Positions 25,080-33,790 of a stretch of 40,028 bases of DNA are shown piece by piece; position 1 is the stretch's first letter, and the number at the start of each line of letters is the position of its first letter. The DNA is from Bacteroidales bacterium (lineage in GTDB: Bacteria > Bacteroidota > Bacteroidia > Bacteroidales > UBA932), in the NCBI GenBank assembly GCA_017502125.1, contig JAFVVN010000005.1:1-40028 (forward strand), given 5' to 3'. The position numbers and the translations under genes were made by a program. Under the pieces are notes generated by a model. It was not told the origin of the DNA and ran no database searches. It worked only from the letters and a program-made list of their open reading frames with translations.

Positions 25080-26663
25080 ATGCATAGACTTGTGGTGGCA
25101 ATTATCAGTTGCACAATGATGATTTCTTGTTTAGGGGGGGGCAGCTCTAACGAAACATCCTGTAAGGTAAGGGTTCCATATTTTTTAGATGCTGAAGGTT
25201 ATCCGGCTCACGTTCATTTAAGATGGGCTGACAATGTAGGTTCTACCTACGATATATACAGGGCAGACGAAAAAGGAAAATTCAGAGTCTGCGCCAGTGT
25301 AAGTGGAAACGAATATATGGACTTTTCGATCGGAAAGTCCGATAATCAGAGAAAATACGTTTATAGGATATGTCCTTCCGGTTTTCCGGTGGATAGTGCG
25401 TCTGCCTTTGAAGTTAAGGCGGATGTTCCTGCTGCGTCCGATTCTGCCCTTCTTGATATGGTGCAGAAATATACCCTCAGGTATTTTACTGATTTTGCCC
25501 ATCCTTCTACAGGTCTGGCACGCGAGCGCAGCAATGATGTCAATGGTGATATAGTTACCACAGGAGGAACCGGTTTCGGACTGATGTCTCTGGTAGCCGG
25601 AGCTGAGAGGGGCTTCATCACCAGGGATAGAGCTCTGGAGATCATAGGAAGAATCGTTTCGTTCCTTGAAGGATGCGAGAGATTTCATGGCGCCTGGGCG
25701 CATTGGTATAATGGAGACACTGGTAAGGTGTTCAGTTTCAGCCAGTATGACAATGGTGGTGACATTGTGGAGACAGCATTCCTTGTGGAGGGTATCCTCA
25801 CGGTAAGGCAGTGGCTGGAAAATTCTCAGGATGAAGCAGGCAAGGCCTTGGCACAGCGTTGTGACAGACTGTGGAAAGGTGTCGAGTGGGACTGGTACAC
25901 CAAGGGAGAGAAATCTCTCTACTGGCATTGGTCGAAGCAGTACGAGTGGAAGATGAATCATAAGCTCAGAGGCTTTGACGAGACGTTCATCACATATGTT
26001 CTTGCAGTTTCATCTCCGACTCATCCGATAGATCCTCAGATATATGAGACTTGTTTCAAGGATTCTCCTACCTATTTCAACGGCAATGAGTACTGTGGGG
26101 TGAAGCTTGATCTCGGAATGGATTTCGGAGGTCCGCTCTTCTTTACACATTATTCCTTCCTTGGTCTGGATCCACGCATGGTCGATGTTGATGGATTCAA
26201 TATGTTCGACCGCAACAGGGCACATAGTCTCATTCACTACAACTACGCAATTGAGAACCCGAAGGGTCACAAGGGACTTGGAGAAGATCTGTGGGGCTTC
26301 ACATCTTCAGATGACCCTCTCGTAGGGTACACATCCCATCATCCGAATACAGACGCAGAAAACGGCACGGTCTCTCCGACTGCAGCCGTCAGCTCCATTG
26401 TGTACACACCGGAAGAGTCTCTGCGTGTAATAAGACATCTTTACTATGACCTCGGTGAGCAGGTCTTCGGAAAATATGGATTCTATGATGCATACAATCC
26501 ATCTATGGTTCATGGACAGCAGGTGGTGAAGAGTTTCCTTGCCATAGATCAGGGACCTCAGGTTGCCATGATAGAAAACTACCGTTCAGGTCTTCTGTGG
26601 AATCTGTTCATGACATGTCCTGAAATTCAGAACGGACTGAAAAAACTCGGATTTACCAAATAA
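25080..26663 (+). CDS. GH144-type (glucoamylase-like PF10091) lipoprotein, copy 1
   Basis: The product has 527 residues. Lipobox MMISC (Cys17) is followed by LGGGSSN; a short Fn3-like domain lies at about 30-115 and an alpha/alpha-barrel catalytic domain at about 120-527. Signature stretches are HPSTGLARERS, TGGTGFGLMSL, RFHGAWAHWYNGDTGK, DNGGDIVETAFLVEGIL, GGPLFFTHYSFLGLDPR and IDQGPQVAMIENYRSGLLW. PF10091 proteins of this kind make up GH144, whose characterised members are endo-beta-1,2-glucanases or sophoro-oligosaccharide-releasing enzymes. It leads the operon, 13 bases before susC. The paralogue at 32145 differs in the N-terminal domain, so one may be endo-acting and the other exo-acting. 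A G8 run just after the lipobox codon is notable. Confidence 0.85.
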   Translation: MHRLVVAIISCTMMISCLGGGSSNETSCKVRVPYFLDAEGYPAHVHLRWADNVGSTYDIYRADEKGKFRVCASVSGNEYMDFSIGKSDNQRKYVYRICPSGFPVDSASAFEVKADVPAASDSALLDMVQKYTLRYFTDFAHPSTGLARERSNDVNGDIVTTGGTGFGLMSLVAGAERGFITRDRALEIIGRIVSFLEGCERFHGAWAHWYNGDTGKVFSFSQYDNGGDIVETAFLVEGILTVRQWLENSQDEAGKALAQRCDRLWKGVEWDWYTKGEKSLYWHWSKQYEWKMNHKLRGFDETFITYVLAVSSPTHPIDPQIYETCFKDSPTYFNGNEYCGVKLDLGMDFGGPLFFTHYSFLGLDPRMVDVDGFNMFDRNRAHSLIHYNYAIENPKGHKGLGEDLWGFTSSDDPLVGYTSHHPNTDAENGTVSPTAAVSSIVYTPEESLRVIRHLYYDLGEQVFGKYGFYDAYNPSMVHGQQVVKSFLAIDQGPQVAMIENYRSGLLWNLFMTCPEIQNGLKKLGFTK

Positions 26664-26676
26664 TTCAAACATAAGT

Positions 26677-29670
26677 ATGAAAAGATTACTATTCGCTTTT
26701 GTGGCTGTTCTCCTTTCTGCTGCAGCTTTTGCACAGGAGACAGTCGATGTAAAGGGAACTGTTCTTGATGAGAACGGCTGGCCTTTGACAGGAGCTTATG
26801 TGCTCGTTCAGGGTACATCAAACGGTACTCTTACCGATCTTGACGGTAACTTTGAAATCAAAGCTCCTAAGAACAGTCTTCTGGAGTTCACATTCATGGG
26901 TTACCTCACACAGACTCTTGCTCCTCAGGCAACAATGAATGTGACTCTCCAGCCAGATGCACTCATGATGGAGGAAGTTGTGGTTGTGGGTTATGGTACT
27001 CAGAAATCAAAAGACCTCACGGCACCTATCGTGAATGTAAAGGGTGATGCTCTTGCAAAGCAGGCGACTGCCAACCCGATGTCTGCCCTTTCAGGTATGG
27101 TCAGCGGTGTGCAGATCACACAGAGCGGTGCTCCGGGAGCAGGTCCTTCCGTAAAGATCCGTGGTGTCGGTTCCATCGGAGACTATGCATCTCCCCTTTA
27201 TGTCGTCGATGGCGCGTTCATGGACAATATAGACTTCCTTGCCAGCAGCGATATCGAGTCCCTCACAGTCCTCAAGGATGCATCTGCAGCGGCAATCTAC
27301 GGTGTGCGTGCAGCAAATGGTGTCATAATAGTAACGACCAAGAAGGGTCAGGCCGGACATGTAAGGGTTACATATGACGGATATGCCGGCGTTCAGGTGC
27401 CTACAAACATCATGAAGCTCACCAACACTGAGCAGTATTGCGAACTCTATAACATGGCATTCGACGGAACTACAGGTTTTGTTCCAAAGAATCCTTCTGA
27501 TTATAAGGCAGATACAGACTGGTATGCGGAACTTGTGAAGCCGGCTGCAACCCACTCTCACTCGGTGGACCTCTCAGGCGGTACCGAGAAGTCCAACTAC
27601 TCTGTCGGTCTGAGCTACTACTATCAGGACGGTATCATGAACTACTGTGAGAATGACTATGACCGTCTTAACTTCCGTGCAAGACTCGACCAGAAGATGA
27701 CAGACTGGCTCAAGGTGGGATTCAATACAGTCATTTCAACCCATAACAAGAAGAACGCTAATTCAGGCGTGTACTATCAGGCATTCGTGAACCCGCCTAT
27801 TTATGGAGTTTACAACGACGAGAATACGGCAGCATATCCGGAGAAGTTCGATTCACCTCAGAACTACGGCTATGGTAACTCTTATGGTAACCCTGTCGCT
27901 TCAGCATATTACAACGACAGCAAGGAGAAGGGAATGAAGACTGTCTTCTCGGTTTATGCAGAAGCTTCAATCATCCCGGAGAAACTCAAGTTCAAGACCA
28001 GCTACAACCTTGACTTCTATTTCTATGATGCAAGAAACTATTCTCCTGAGCATAATGTAGGCGGTTCTCAGGGTAATGCAACTTCCTCATTGTCGAAGAC
28101 ATATGGCTATGGTACATACCATATCATCGATAACACCCTCACTTATTCTGACACAAAGGGTGCCCACTCGTTCACAGCCATGTTGGGTCAGTCGACAAGA
28201 ATGCAGTACAATGCATCACTTACAGGAAATGCAAACAGTGTTCCCGGTTTCGACGAGCAGTCGAAGTATCTCGTGAACGGCTCATACAAGAACCAGAGAA
28301 CTTCCGATGCTGCTTCAAGATACAACGGATTGTCCTTCTTCGCCCGTGGTACCTATAACTACAAGGACAAATATCTTGCAACTGTGACCCTTCGTGCTGA
28401 CGGCAGCTCGAAGTATCAGCAGAAGTGGGGATTCTTCCCGTCTGTAGGTCTTGCTTGGAATATGTCTGACGAGGACTTCATGCAGGATCAGAATGTGTTT
28501 GACTTCCTTAAGCTTCGTGCCAGCTGGGGTATGCTCGGTAACGACAACGTTCCGGCAAACTCTACAAGCATCGTCGGTGCTTCGGGAATCGGTGCTTCCG
28601 GTGTATTTGGAGGAACCGTCCTTGACGGAGTCGGTGCTCAGACAGTGTATCAGAACTCACTCAGGTGGGAAGTCGTGAATGAGGCTAACATCGGTGCCGA
28701 CTTCGCCTTCCTTTCCAACAGACTCTCCGGTGAACTCGATATCTACAGCCGTATCACAGACAATGTGGTGTTCTATGCTCCTGTAGCCACCGGTGGTGGA
28801 GTTGCTACCCTCCTTGCCAACAATGGCAAGGTCCTCAATGCCGGAGTCGAGTTGTCTCTCAAGTGGGCGGATTCCGTAGGCGAGAACTTCCGTTATAACA
28901 TCGGTTTCAATGCCACATTCAACAGGAACCAGGTTCTTGAGCTCAAGGACGTAGACTATATCTCCGGAGCTAATGTGACAGGAGGTTACGCTACAAGAAC
29001 ACAGGTGGGCATGCCTATCGGTGCATTCTGGGGCTACAAGACAGAAGGAGTCTTCGCCTCTGAGAAGGAAGCGATCCTCAGCGAAGTTGCCCAGTCTGAC
29101 AAGAAGGCAGGTTATCTTAAGTATCAGGACATCAACGGTGACAAGGTCATCAATGAGGAGGACAAGACTTACCTCGGATCGCCTAACCCTTGGCTCATGA
29201 TGGGTCTCACATTCGGTTTTGAGTGGAAGAACCTTGACTTCTCGATGGTTATGAACGCCAATATAGGTAACAAGATCCTCAACTCGAAGCGAATGAACAA
29301 GACCGTGTTTGCTGACGGAAACTATGACCTCGATTTCTATAAGAACTGCTGGACACCTGACAGAACGGATACAACCTATCCTTCTCCAGCTGCAATGCAG
29401 AAGACTTCGACGCTCTGCTGCAACGACTTCTTCGTGGAGGATGCATCCATGTTCCGCATTCAGAACATCCAGGTGGGATATACATTCAGAGAAGTGTTCG
29501 GAAAGGGAAGCATCAGACTTTATGCTACTGCACAGCGTCCTCTCTCTCTCTTCGGATATAATGGATTTACCACTGAGATCGGCGGTTCTCCGATCGAGTC
29601 AGGAATTGACGGATCTTCAGTATATCCTATGCAGTCTATTTATACAATAGGTCTCAATCTTAACTTCTAA
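26677..29670 (+). CDS. SusC-like TonB-dependent outer membrane transporter
   Basis: The product has 997 residues. A signal peptide (MKRLLFAFVAVLLSAAAFAQ) is followed by a carboxypeptidase-D-regulatory-like domain (VDVKGTVLDENGWPLTGAYV to about 100), the TonB-contact/plug region (MMEEVVVVGYGTQKSKDLT; YASPLYVVDGAFMDNI; VLKDASAAAIYGVRAANGVI), and a 22-strand barrel ending in IGLNLNF. SusC proteins import oligosaccharides with TonB energy and are closed by a SusD lid. susD starts 5 bases later. The glycan is not readable from the transporter itself. No N-terminal STN domain is present, so it is not an anti-sigma-linked SusC. Confidence 0.96.
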   Translation: MKRLLFAFVAVLLSAAAFAQETVDVKGTVLDENGWPLTGAYVLVQGTSNGTLTDLDGNFEIKAPKNSLLEFTFMGYLTQTLAPQATMNVTLQPDALMMEEVVVVGYGTQKSKDLTAPIVNVKGDALAKQATANPMSALSGMVSGVQITQSGAPGAGPSVKIRGVGSIGDYASPLYVVDGAFMDNIDFLASSDIESLTVLKDASAAAIYGVRAANGVIIVTTKKGQAGHVRVTYDGYAGVQVPTNIMKLTNTEQYCELYNMAFDGTTGFVPKNPSDYKADTDWYAELVKPAATHSHSVDLSGGTEKSNYSVGLSYYYQDGIMNYCENDYDRLNFRARLDQKMTDWLKVGFNTVISTHNKKNANSGVYYQAFVNPPIYGVYNDENTAAYPEKFDSPQNYGYGNSYGNPVASAYYNDSKEKGMKTVFSVYAEASIIPEKLKFKTSYNLDFYFYDARNYSPEHNVGGSQGNATSSLSKTYGYGTYHIIDNTLTYSDTKGAHSFTAMLGQSTRMQYNASLTGNANSVPGFDEQSKYLVNGSYKNQRTSDAASRYNGLSFFARGTYNYKDKYLATVTLRADGSSKYQQKWGFFPSVGLAWNMSDEDFMQDQNVFDFLKLRASWGMLGNDNVPANSTSIVGASGIGASGVFGGTVLDGVGAQTVYQNSLRWEVVNEANIGADFAFLSNRLSGELDIYSRITDNVVFYAPVATGGGVATLLANNGKVLNAGVELSLKWADSVGENFRYNIGFNATFNRNQVLELKDVDYISGANVTGGYATRTQVGMPIGAFWGYKTEGVFASEKEAILSEVAQSDKKAGYLKYQDINGDKVINEEDKTYLGSPNPWLMMGLTFGFEWKNLDFSMVMNANIGNKILNSKRMNKTVFADGNYDLDFYKNCWTPDRTDTTYPSPAAMQKTSTLCCNDFFVEDASMFRIQNIQVGYTFREVFGKGSIRLYATAQRPLSLFGYNGFTTEIGGSPIESGIDGSSVYPMQSIYTIGLNLNF

Positions 29671-29675
29671 GCGAA

Positions 29676-31157
29676 ATGAAAAAGTTTTTAATAGCAATTA
29701 TTGCGATCAGTACCATGCTTGTGACATCTTGTGCGGATTTCCTCAACATCCGTACAGAGGCTTCTATGCCGACTTCAGGTATGGATTATACAAAGGTTGA
29801 AAATATCTTTCAACCTGTAAGTGCTGCGTACGCATCCATGAGACTCAGTGAGGGCAGGGCATTCAATTATGTGAGCGTGATGGGCGTTCCTTCGGATGAT
29901 GATGACAAGGGATCTACTGTTACCGACGGTATCGAGACCAAGGAAATCGACGAGTTTACATTCACTCCTACCAACGGACATATCGATGCCATGTGGGTGC
30001 ATTTCTACGATATGGTCTCATCAGCAAACTATGCTATCGAATCAATGGCCAAGTTTGAGGAGGCACTCTCCGACGAGGGCGCTCTGAAGAAGGTAGCCGA
30101 GTGTCGCGGTGAGGCAAAGGTCATCCGTGCATATGCTTACTTCAACCTTGTGCGTCTTTTCGGCGGTGTTCCTAAGATCGACAGGACAATGACAGCGCAG
30201 GAGCTTGGAAATCTTCCGGCCCTTACGACAGAACAGACTTATGAATTCATCTGCCAGGACCTTGACGATGCAATCGAGGTGCTTCCTGAAAGTTTCACTG
30301 AGAAGGGAAGATACAACAGGTATACAGCCATGGGCCTCAAGTCAAAGGTGGCTCTTTACATGAAGGACTGGAATGAGGCTGCTGCTCAGGCTGACGCTGT
30401 TATCGCTTCCGGCAAGTATGCGCTCATGCCTGACTTCATCGATGCATTCTCAATCGATGGTGAGTATGGCAAGGAGTCTCTTATGGAGATCGGCAGCGAC
30501 GACCTTGGTCAGGTCAGCGGTTCCGCACCTCTCTGCTACTACGGTTTCATCCAGGGTCCAAGAAGTAACTCGCCTTCAAACATGCAGGGATGGGGCTTCA
30601 AGGTTCCAAGCCAGGGACTTGTGAATTTCCTTACTGAAAGAGGCGACGAAAAGCGTCTGGCTGTGACAGTGCTCAAGAGCGGCGAGAACACACCTTATGG
30701 TGATCCAATCCTTGAGACATGTCCTAATCCATACTATAACGGTAAGGTCTGCACACCTTCCACCACCAACACGTTCACCAATAACAGCTACGGCCTTGAC
30801 CACAACATGCGTCTTCTCCGTTATGCTGAGGTTCTGCTCATTTATGCAGAGGCTCTTGTAGAGGGAGCTACCGGTGAGTTCCAGTCTGGAATGTCGGCAG
30901 ATGCAGCTTTGAATATGGTACGTGGCCGTGTCGGCCTTCCGGCTGTCGCTGCAACACGTGAGAGCATATGGGATGAGCGTAGAGCCGAGCTCGCAATGGA
31001 GGATGACCGCTTTTTCGACCTTGTACGTACGGGTCAGGCGGCTACTGTACTTGCGTCAAAGGGATTCAAGGCTAACAAGAATGAGGTATTCCCTATACCT
31101 TCAAATCAGATTCAGGTAAATACTGGTCTTGTAAAGACTCCAGGATATACATATTAA
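29676..31157 (+). CDS. SusD-like surface glycan-binding lipoprotein
   Basis: The product has 493 residues with a lipobox at Cys19 (LVTSC). SusD-family features are the N-terminal ADFLNIRTEA, the helical TPR-type core (AECRGEAKVIRAYAYFNLVR near 147-166), YNRYTAMGLKSKVALYM, and the C-terminal LLIYAEALV, RRAELAMEDDRFFDLVR and NKNEVFPIPSNQI. It forms the hinged lid of the SusC channel and binds the incoming glycan on the cell surface. It lies between susC and the LamG-like lipoprotein gene. Confidence 0.96.
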   Translation: MKKFLIAIIAISTMLVTSCADFLNIRTEASMPTSGMDYTKVENIFQPVSAAYASMRLSEGRAFNYVSVMGVPSDDDDKGSTVTDGIETKEIDEFTFTPTNGHIDAMWVHFYDMVSSANYAIESMAKFEEALSDEGALKKVAECRGEAKVIRAYAYFNLVRLFGGVPKIDRTMTAQELGNLPALTTEQTYEFICQDLDDAIEVLPESFTEKGRYNRYTAMGLKSKVALYMKDWNEAAAQADAVIASGKYALMPDFIDAFSIDGEYGKESLMEIGSDDLGQVSGSAPLCYYGFIQGPRSNSPSNMQGWGFKVPSQGLVNFLTERGDEKRLAVTVLKSGENTPYGDPILETCPNPYYNGKVCTPSTTNTFTNNSYGLDHNMRLLRYAEVLLIYAEALVEGATGEFQSGMSADAALNMVRGRVGLPAVAATRESIWDERRAELAMEDDRFFDLVRTGQAATVLASKGFKANKNEVFPIPSNQIQVNTGLVKTPGYTY

Positions 31158-31194
31158 AATTCATACCATTAACCAATCAAACTTATTTTAAAAC

Positions 31195-32079
31195 ATGAAA
31201 AAGATTTTCTATTTTGCAATTGCGATGTCAATCGCAGTATTCGCATCTTGCGAGAAGCAGGGCGGTAAGGAGGATGAAAAGGAGGCAACAAAGGTAACTG
31301 TTGCTGAGGATGCTCTCGTGCTCCACCTTCCATTCGAGGATGGCTCTGTAGCAGTAGGTGAGGGTGTTACCTTCGCTTCAAAGCAGGGTAAGGCTGATTT
31401 CGTTGAGGGTTTCATCGGAAAGGCTTACACCAACACATCAGGTGATGCTAAGGAAGCTGGTTATCTCAAGTATAACCTTGCAGCGACAAACTGCATCAAC
31501 AGCCTCAAGAGCTTCACTTTCTCTGCATGGATCAAGAGACCTGCTCTCGGTTCTGGTGCATTCTTCTCTGTTAACGGTGGTGAGCACGACTGGGGCAGCA
31601 CAATGCAGTTCTTCTTCGACAATTCAGGTGTAGGCGAGGACGGTGCTACTTACCAGCAGTTCAACGCTCGTATCGACTCTTACAAGGAGGGTGAGGATGG
31701 CAATAAGTTCCAGGCTTCTTGCTGGCCAAACGTTCAGGGTCCTGAGTTCGCAAAGGTAGACGAGTGGTTCCACGTAGTTCGTACTTATGATGCAGCTACC
31801 GGTGCTTGGAAGGTTTTCGTTGACGGCGTTCAGACACACGACGGCGTACACGAGTACGGTGATCCAGCAGCTCCATTCGGTGACCTCGACCTTGCTTCAG
31901 ACACAATGAACGCTCTCTATATCGGTGGTTGGGCAGCCATTATTGACGGTGTAAACAACCAGGATTGGATGTCTTACTTCAACGGTTCACTTGACGAGGT
32001 TCGTATGTACAACAGAGCTCTCACAGATCAGGAGATCGGTCAGCTCTGGCAGCAGGAGAAGCTCATCAATCTTGAGTAA
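31195..32079 (+). CDS. LamG/concanavalin-A-like surface lipoprotein
   Basis: The product has 294 residues. Lipobox FASC (Cys19) is followed by EKQGGKEDEKE, an acidic/lysine stretch like Bacteroidota surface-export signals. The rest is one LamG-type beta sandwich: LHLPFEDG, FTFSAWIKRP, WFHVVRTYDAATGAWKVFVD, LYIGGWAAI and FNGSLDEVRMYNRALTDQEI. It sits in the SusE/SusF position after susD, so I infer a surface glycan-binding protein. Lectin-fold hydrolases share this fold, but I see no catalytic acid motif. Codon use is strongly biased, as for an abundant protein. Confidence 0.8.
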   Translation: MKKIFYFAIAMSIAVFASCEKQGGKEDEKEATKVTVAEDALVLHLPFEDGSVAVGEGVTFASKQGKADFVEGFIGKAYTNTSGDAKEAGYLKYNLAATNCINSLKSFTFSAWIKRPALGSGAFFSVNGGEHDWGSTMQFFFDNSGVGEDGATYQQFNARIDSYKEGEDGNKFQASCWPNVQGPEFAKVDEWFHVVRTYDAATGAWKVFVDGVQTHDGVHEYGDPAAPFGDLDLASDTMNALYIGGWAAIIDGVNNQDWMSYFNGSLDEVRMYNRALTDQEIGQLWQQEKLINLE

Positions 32080-32095
32080 TCCGATTTGCCTTAAC

Positions 32096-32126
32096 AAAGG
32101 TGGAGGGATACCATCTCTCCACCTTT
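32096..32126 (+). terminator. Intra-operon hairpin between the LamG-like and second GH144-type genes
   Basis: AAAGGTGGAG (32096-32105) pairs with CTCCACCTTT (32117-32126), followed by TATAACTT. It lies 16 bases after one gene and 18 before the next. It may be a partial terminator or an mRNA-stabilising 3' end that keeps the susCD-LamG part at higher level. Confidence 0.55.
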
Positions 32127-32144
32127 TATAACTTATATATCCTT

Positions 32145-33779
32145 ATGAAAATCAAGACTATATTATTTTCTTTCTTCCTTCTGTCATTCCTTTCGTGTTC
32201 CGATGAGATCTCGAACGAAGGTGAACTTCAGAAGGCGGTTGTGTTTTCTGCGCATGTCAATGGTGTATCCATGACTGCATCTTCTTCAGTATATGGCCAG
32301 CCGGTGGATGATGTGGTCTTGACCCTGGAATTTTCCACTGAAGTCGATATCGAAAAATTCGATCCGACAGCGATTACCTTTTCCGGTGGTGACCTGGATG
32401 TCTCTTATGGAGAAAGTCACAAGGTGCTTGAACTCAAGCCTGGTGACCGTCTTGCATATTTTAAGAAATATACCCTTTCCATCCTGCCTGTGGAGCAGCT
32501 TGGAATCAATATGGTCGAGTCCTACAGTTACTCGTTCGTAACTTGCTACGACCCTTCTGACAAGTTCGAGAGGATTTCTGATGAGGAGCTTCTCACGCTT
32601 GTCCAGGAGCAGACATTTAAATATTTCTGGGATTATGCACACCCTGTTTCAGGTCTTGCGCGGGAACGTCTCGGATCCGGTGACACCGTCACTTCCGGCG
32701 GTTCGGGATTTGGTGTGATGACAATACCTGTCGGAATAGAAAGAGGATTCATCACCCGTTCGGAAGGTGCTGAACGGATGGCTGTTATCGTTGACTTCCT
32801 TCTCAACAAGGCAGAGCGCTTCCACGGAGCCTTCTCTCACTGGCTTGACGGTGCAACCGGTAAGGCAAAGGCTTTCAGCTCGAAGGATGATGGCGGAGAC
32901 CTTGTCGAGACAGCCCTTCTCATGGAGGGACTTCTGACTGTCCAGCAGTATTTCAATCAGGACAACGAGACTGAAAAAAGTATCCGCGACGGAATCCAGA
33001 CACTTTGGGAAGAGGTGGAATGGACATGGTATCTCAATGGCGGCAAAGCCCTATTCTGGCACTGGTCTCCAAATCATGACTGGGCCATGAACATGCATAT
33101 AAGCGGATGGAACGAAGCCCTGATTGTTTATGTGCTGGCTGCATCTTCGCCCACCTACCCAATATCGAAAGAGGTTTATGACGAAGGCTGGACCCGTAAC
33201 GGAGGCATGAAGAACGGCCGTGAGTACTACGGCGTCAAGCTGCCTCTCGGTCCGGACAGGGGTGGTCCCCTTTTCTTCTCCCACTATTCTTTCCTCGGGC
33301 TTGATCCACGCAATCTCAGCGATGCATATGCGGACTACTGGGAGCAGAATGTTGCCCATTCAAGGATAAATTTCGAGTACTGCAAGGCTAATCCGAAGAA
33401 ATATGCCGGATATGGTGAAGAATGCTGGGGTCTGACGGCTTCAGACATCCCGAAAGGCTACACGGCGAGTTCCCCTTCAAACGACAATGGAACCATCGCT
33501 CCGACTGCCGCCCTGTCTTCCATGCCATATACTCCTGAAGAAAGCATGAAGGCCTTGAGACATTTCTATTATGTTCTTGGAGACCGCCTGTTCAAGGAAT
33601 ATGGCTTCCGGGATGCATTCAACCTTTCAAGCTTCTGGTTTGCTCCGTCATATATCGCAATCGACCAGGGCCCTATCGTCGTGATGATCGAGAACCATCG
33701 TACAGGACTTCTTTGGGACTGTTTCATGAAGAATGAGGATGTCCAGAGGGGACTCACTAATCTGGGATTCACATACTGA
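32145..33779 (+). CDS. GH144-type (PF10091) lipoprotein, copy 2
   Basis: The product has 544 residues. I use ATG 32145 (MKIKTILFSFFLLSFLSC, Cys18) because the in-frame start at 32100 lies within the hairpin and spoils the signal. An N-terminal Ig-like domain (about 25-130) is followed by the catalytic domain. It shares with copy 1 the stretches AHPVSGLARERL, SGGSGFGVMTI, RFHGAFSHWLDGATGK, DDGGDLVETALLMEGLL, GGPLFFSHYSFLGLDPR and IDQGPIVVMIENHRTGLLW. It follows the susCD module. Its different N-terminal domain suggests a different subsite mode or location from copy 1. Confidence 0.85.
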   Translation: MKIKTILFSFFLLSFLSCSDEISNEGELQKAVVFSAHVNGVSMTASSSVYGQPVDDVVLTLEFSTEVDIEKFDPTAITFSGGDLDVSYGESHKVLELKPGDRLAYFKKYTLSILPVEQLGINMVESYSYSFVTCYDPSDKFERISDEELLTLVQEQTFKYFWDYAHPVSGLARERLGSGDTVTSGGSGFGVMTIPVGIERGFITRSEGAERMAVIVDFLLNKAERFHGAFSHWLDGATGKAKAFSSKDDGGDLVETALLMEGLLTVQQYFNQDNETEKSIRDGIQTLWEEVEWTWYLNGGKALFWHWSPNHDWAMNMHISGWNEALIVYVLAASSPTYPISKEVYDEGWTRNGGMKNGREYYGVKLPLGPDRGGPLFFSHYSFLGLDPRNLSDAYADYWEQNVAHSRINFEYCKANPKKYAGYGEECWGLTASDIPKGYTASSPSNDNGTIAPTAALSSMPYTPEESMKALRHFYYVLGDRLFKEYGFRDAFNLSSFWFAPSYIAIDQGPIVVMIENHRTGLLWDCFMKNEDVQRGLTNLGFTY

Positions 33780-33790
33780 TCGGACTGACT

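Noticed and set aside
25218-25961. 247-codon open frame on the minus strand inside the first GH144-type gene
   Set aside because: Shadow of a well-supported gene; no motif or start context.
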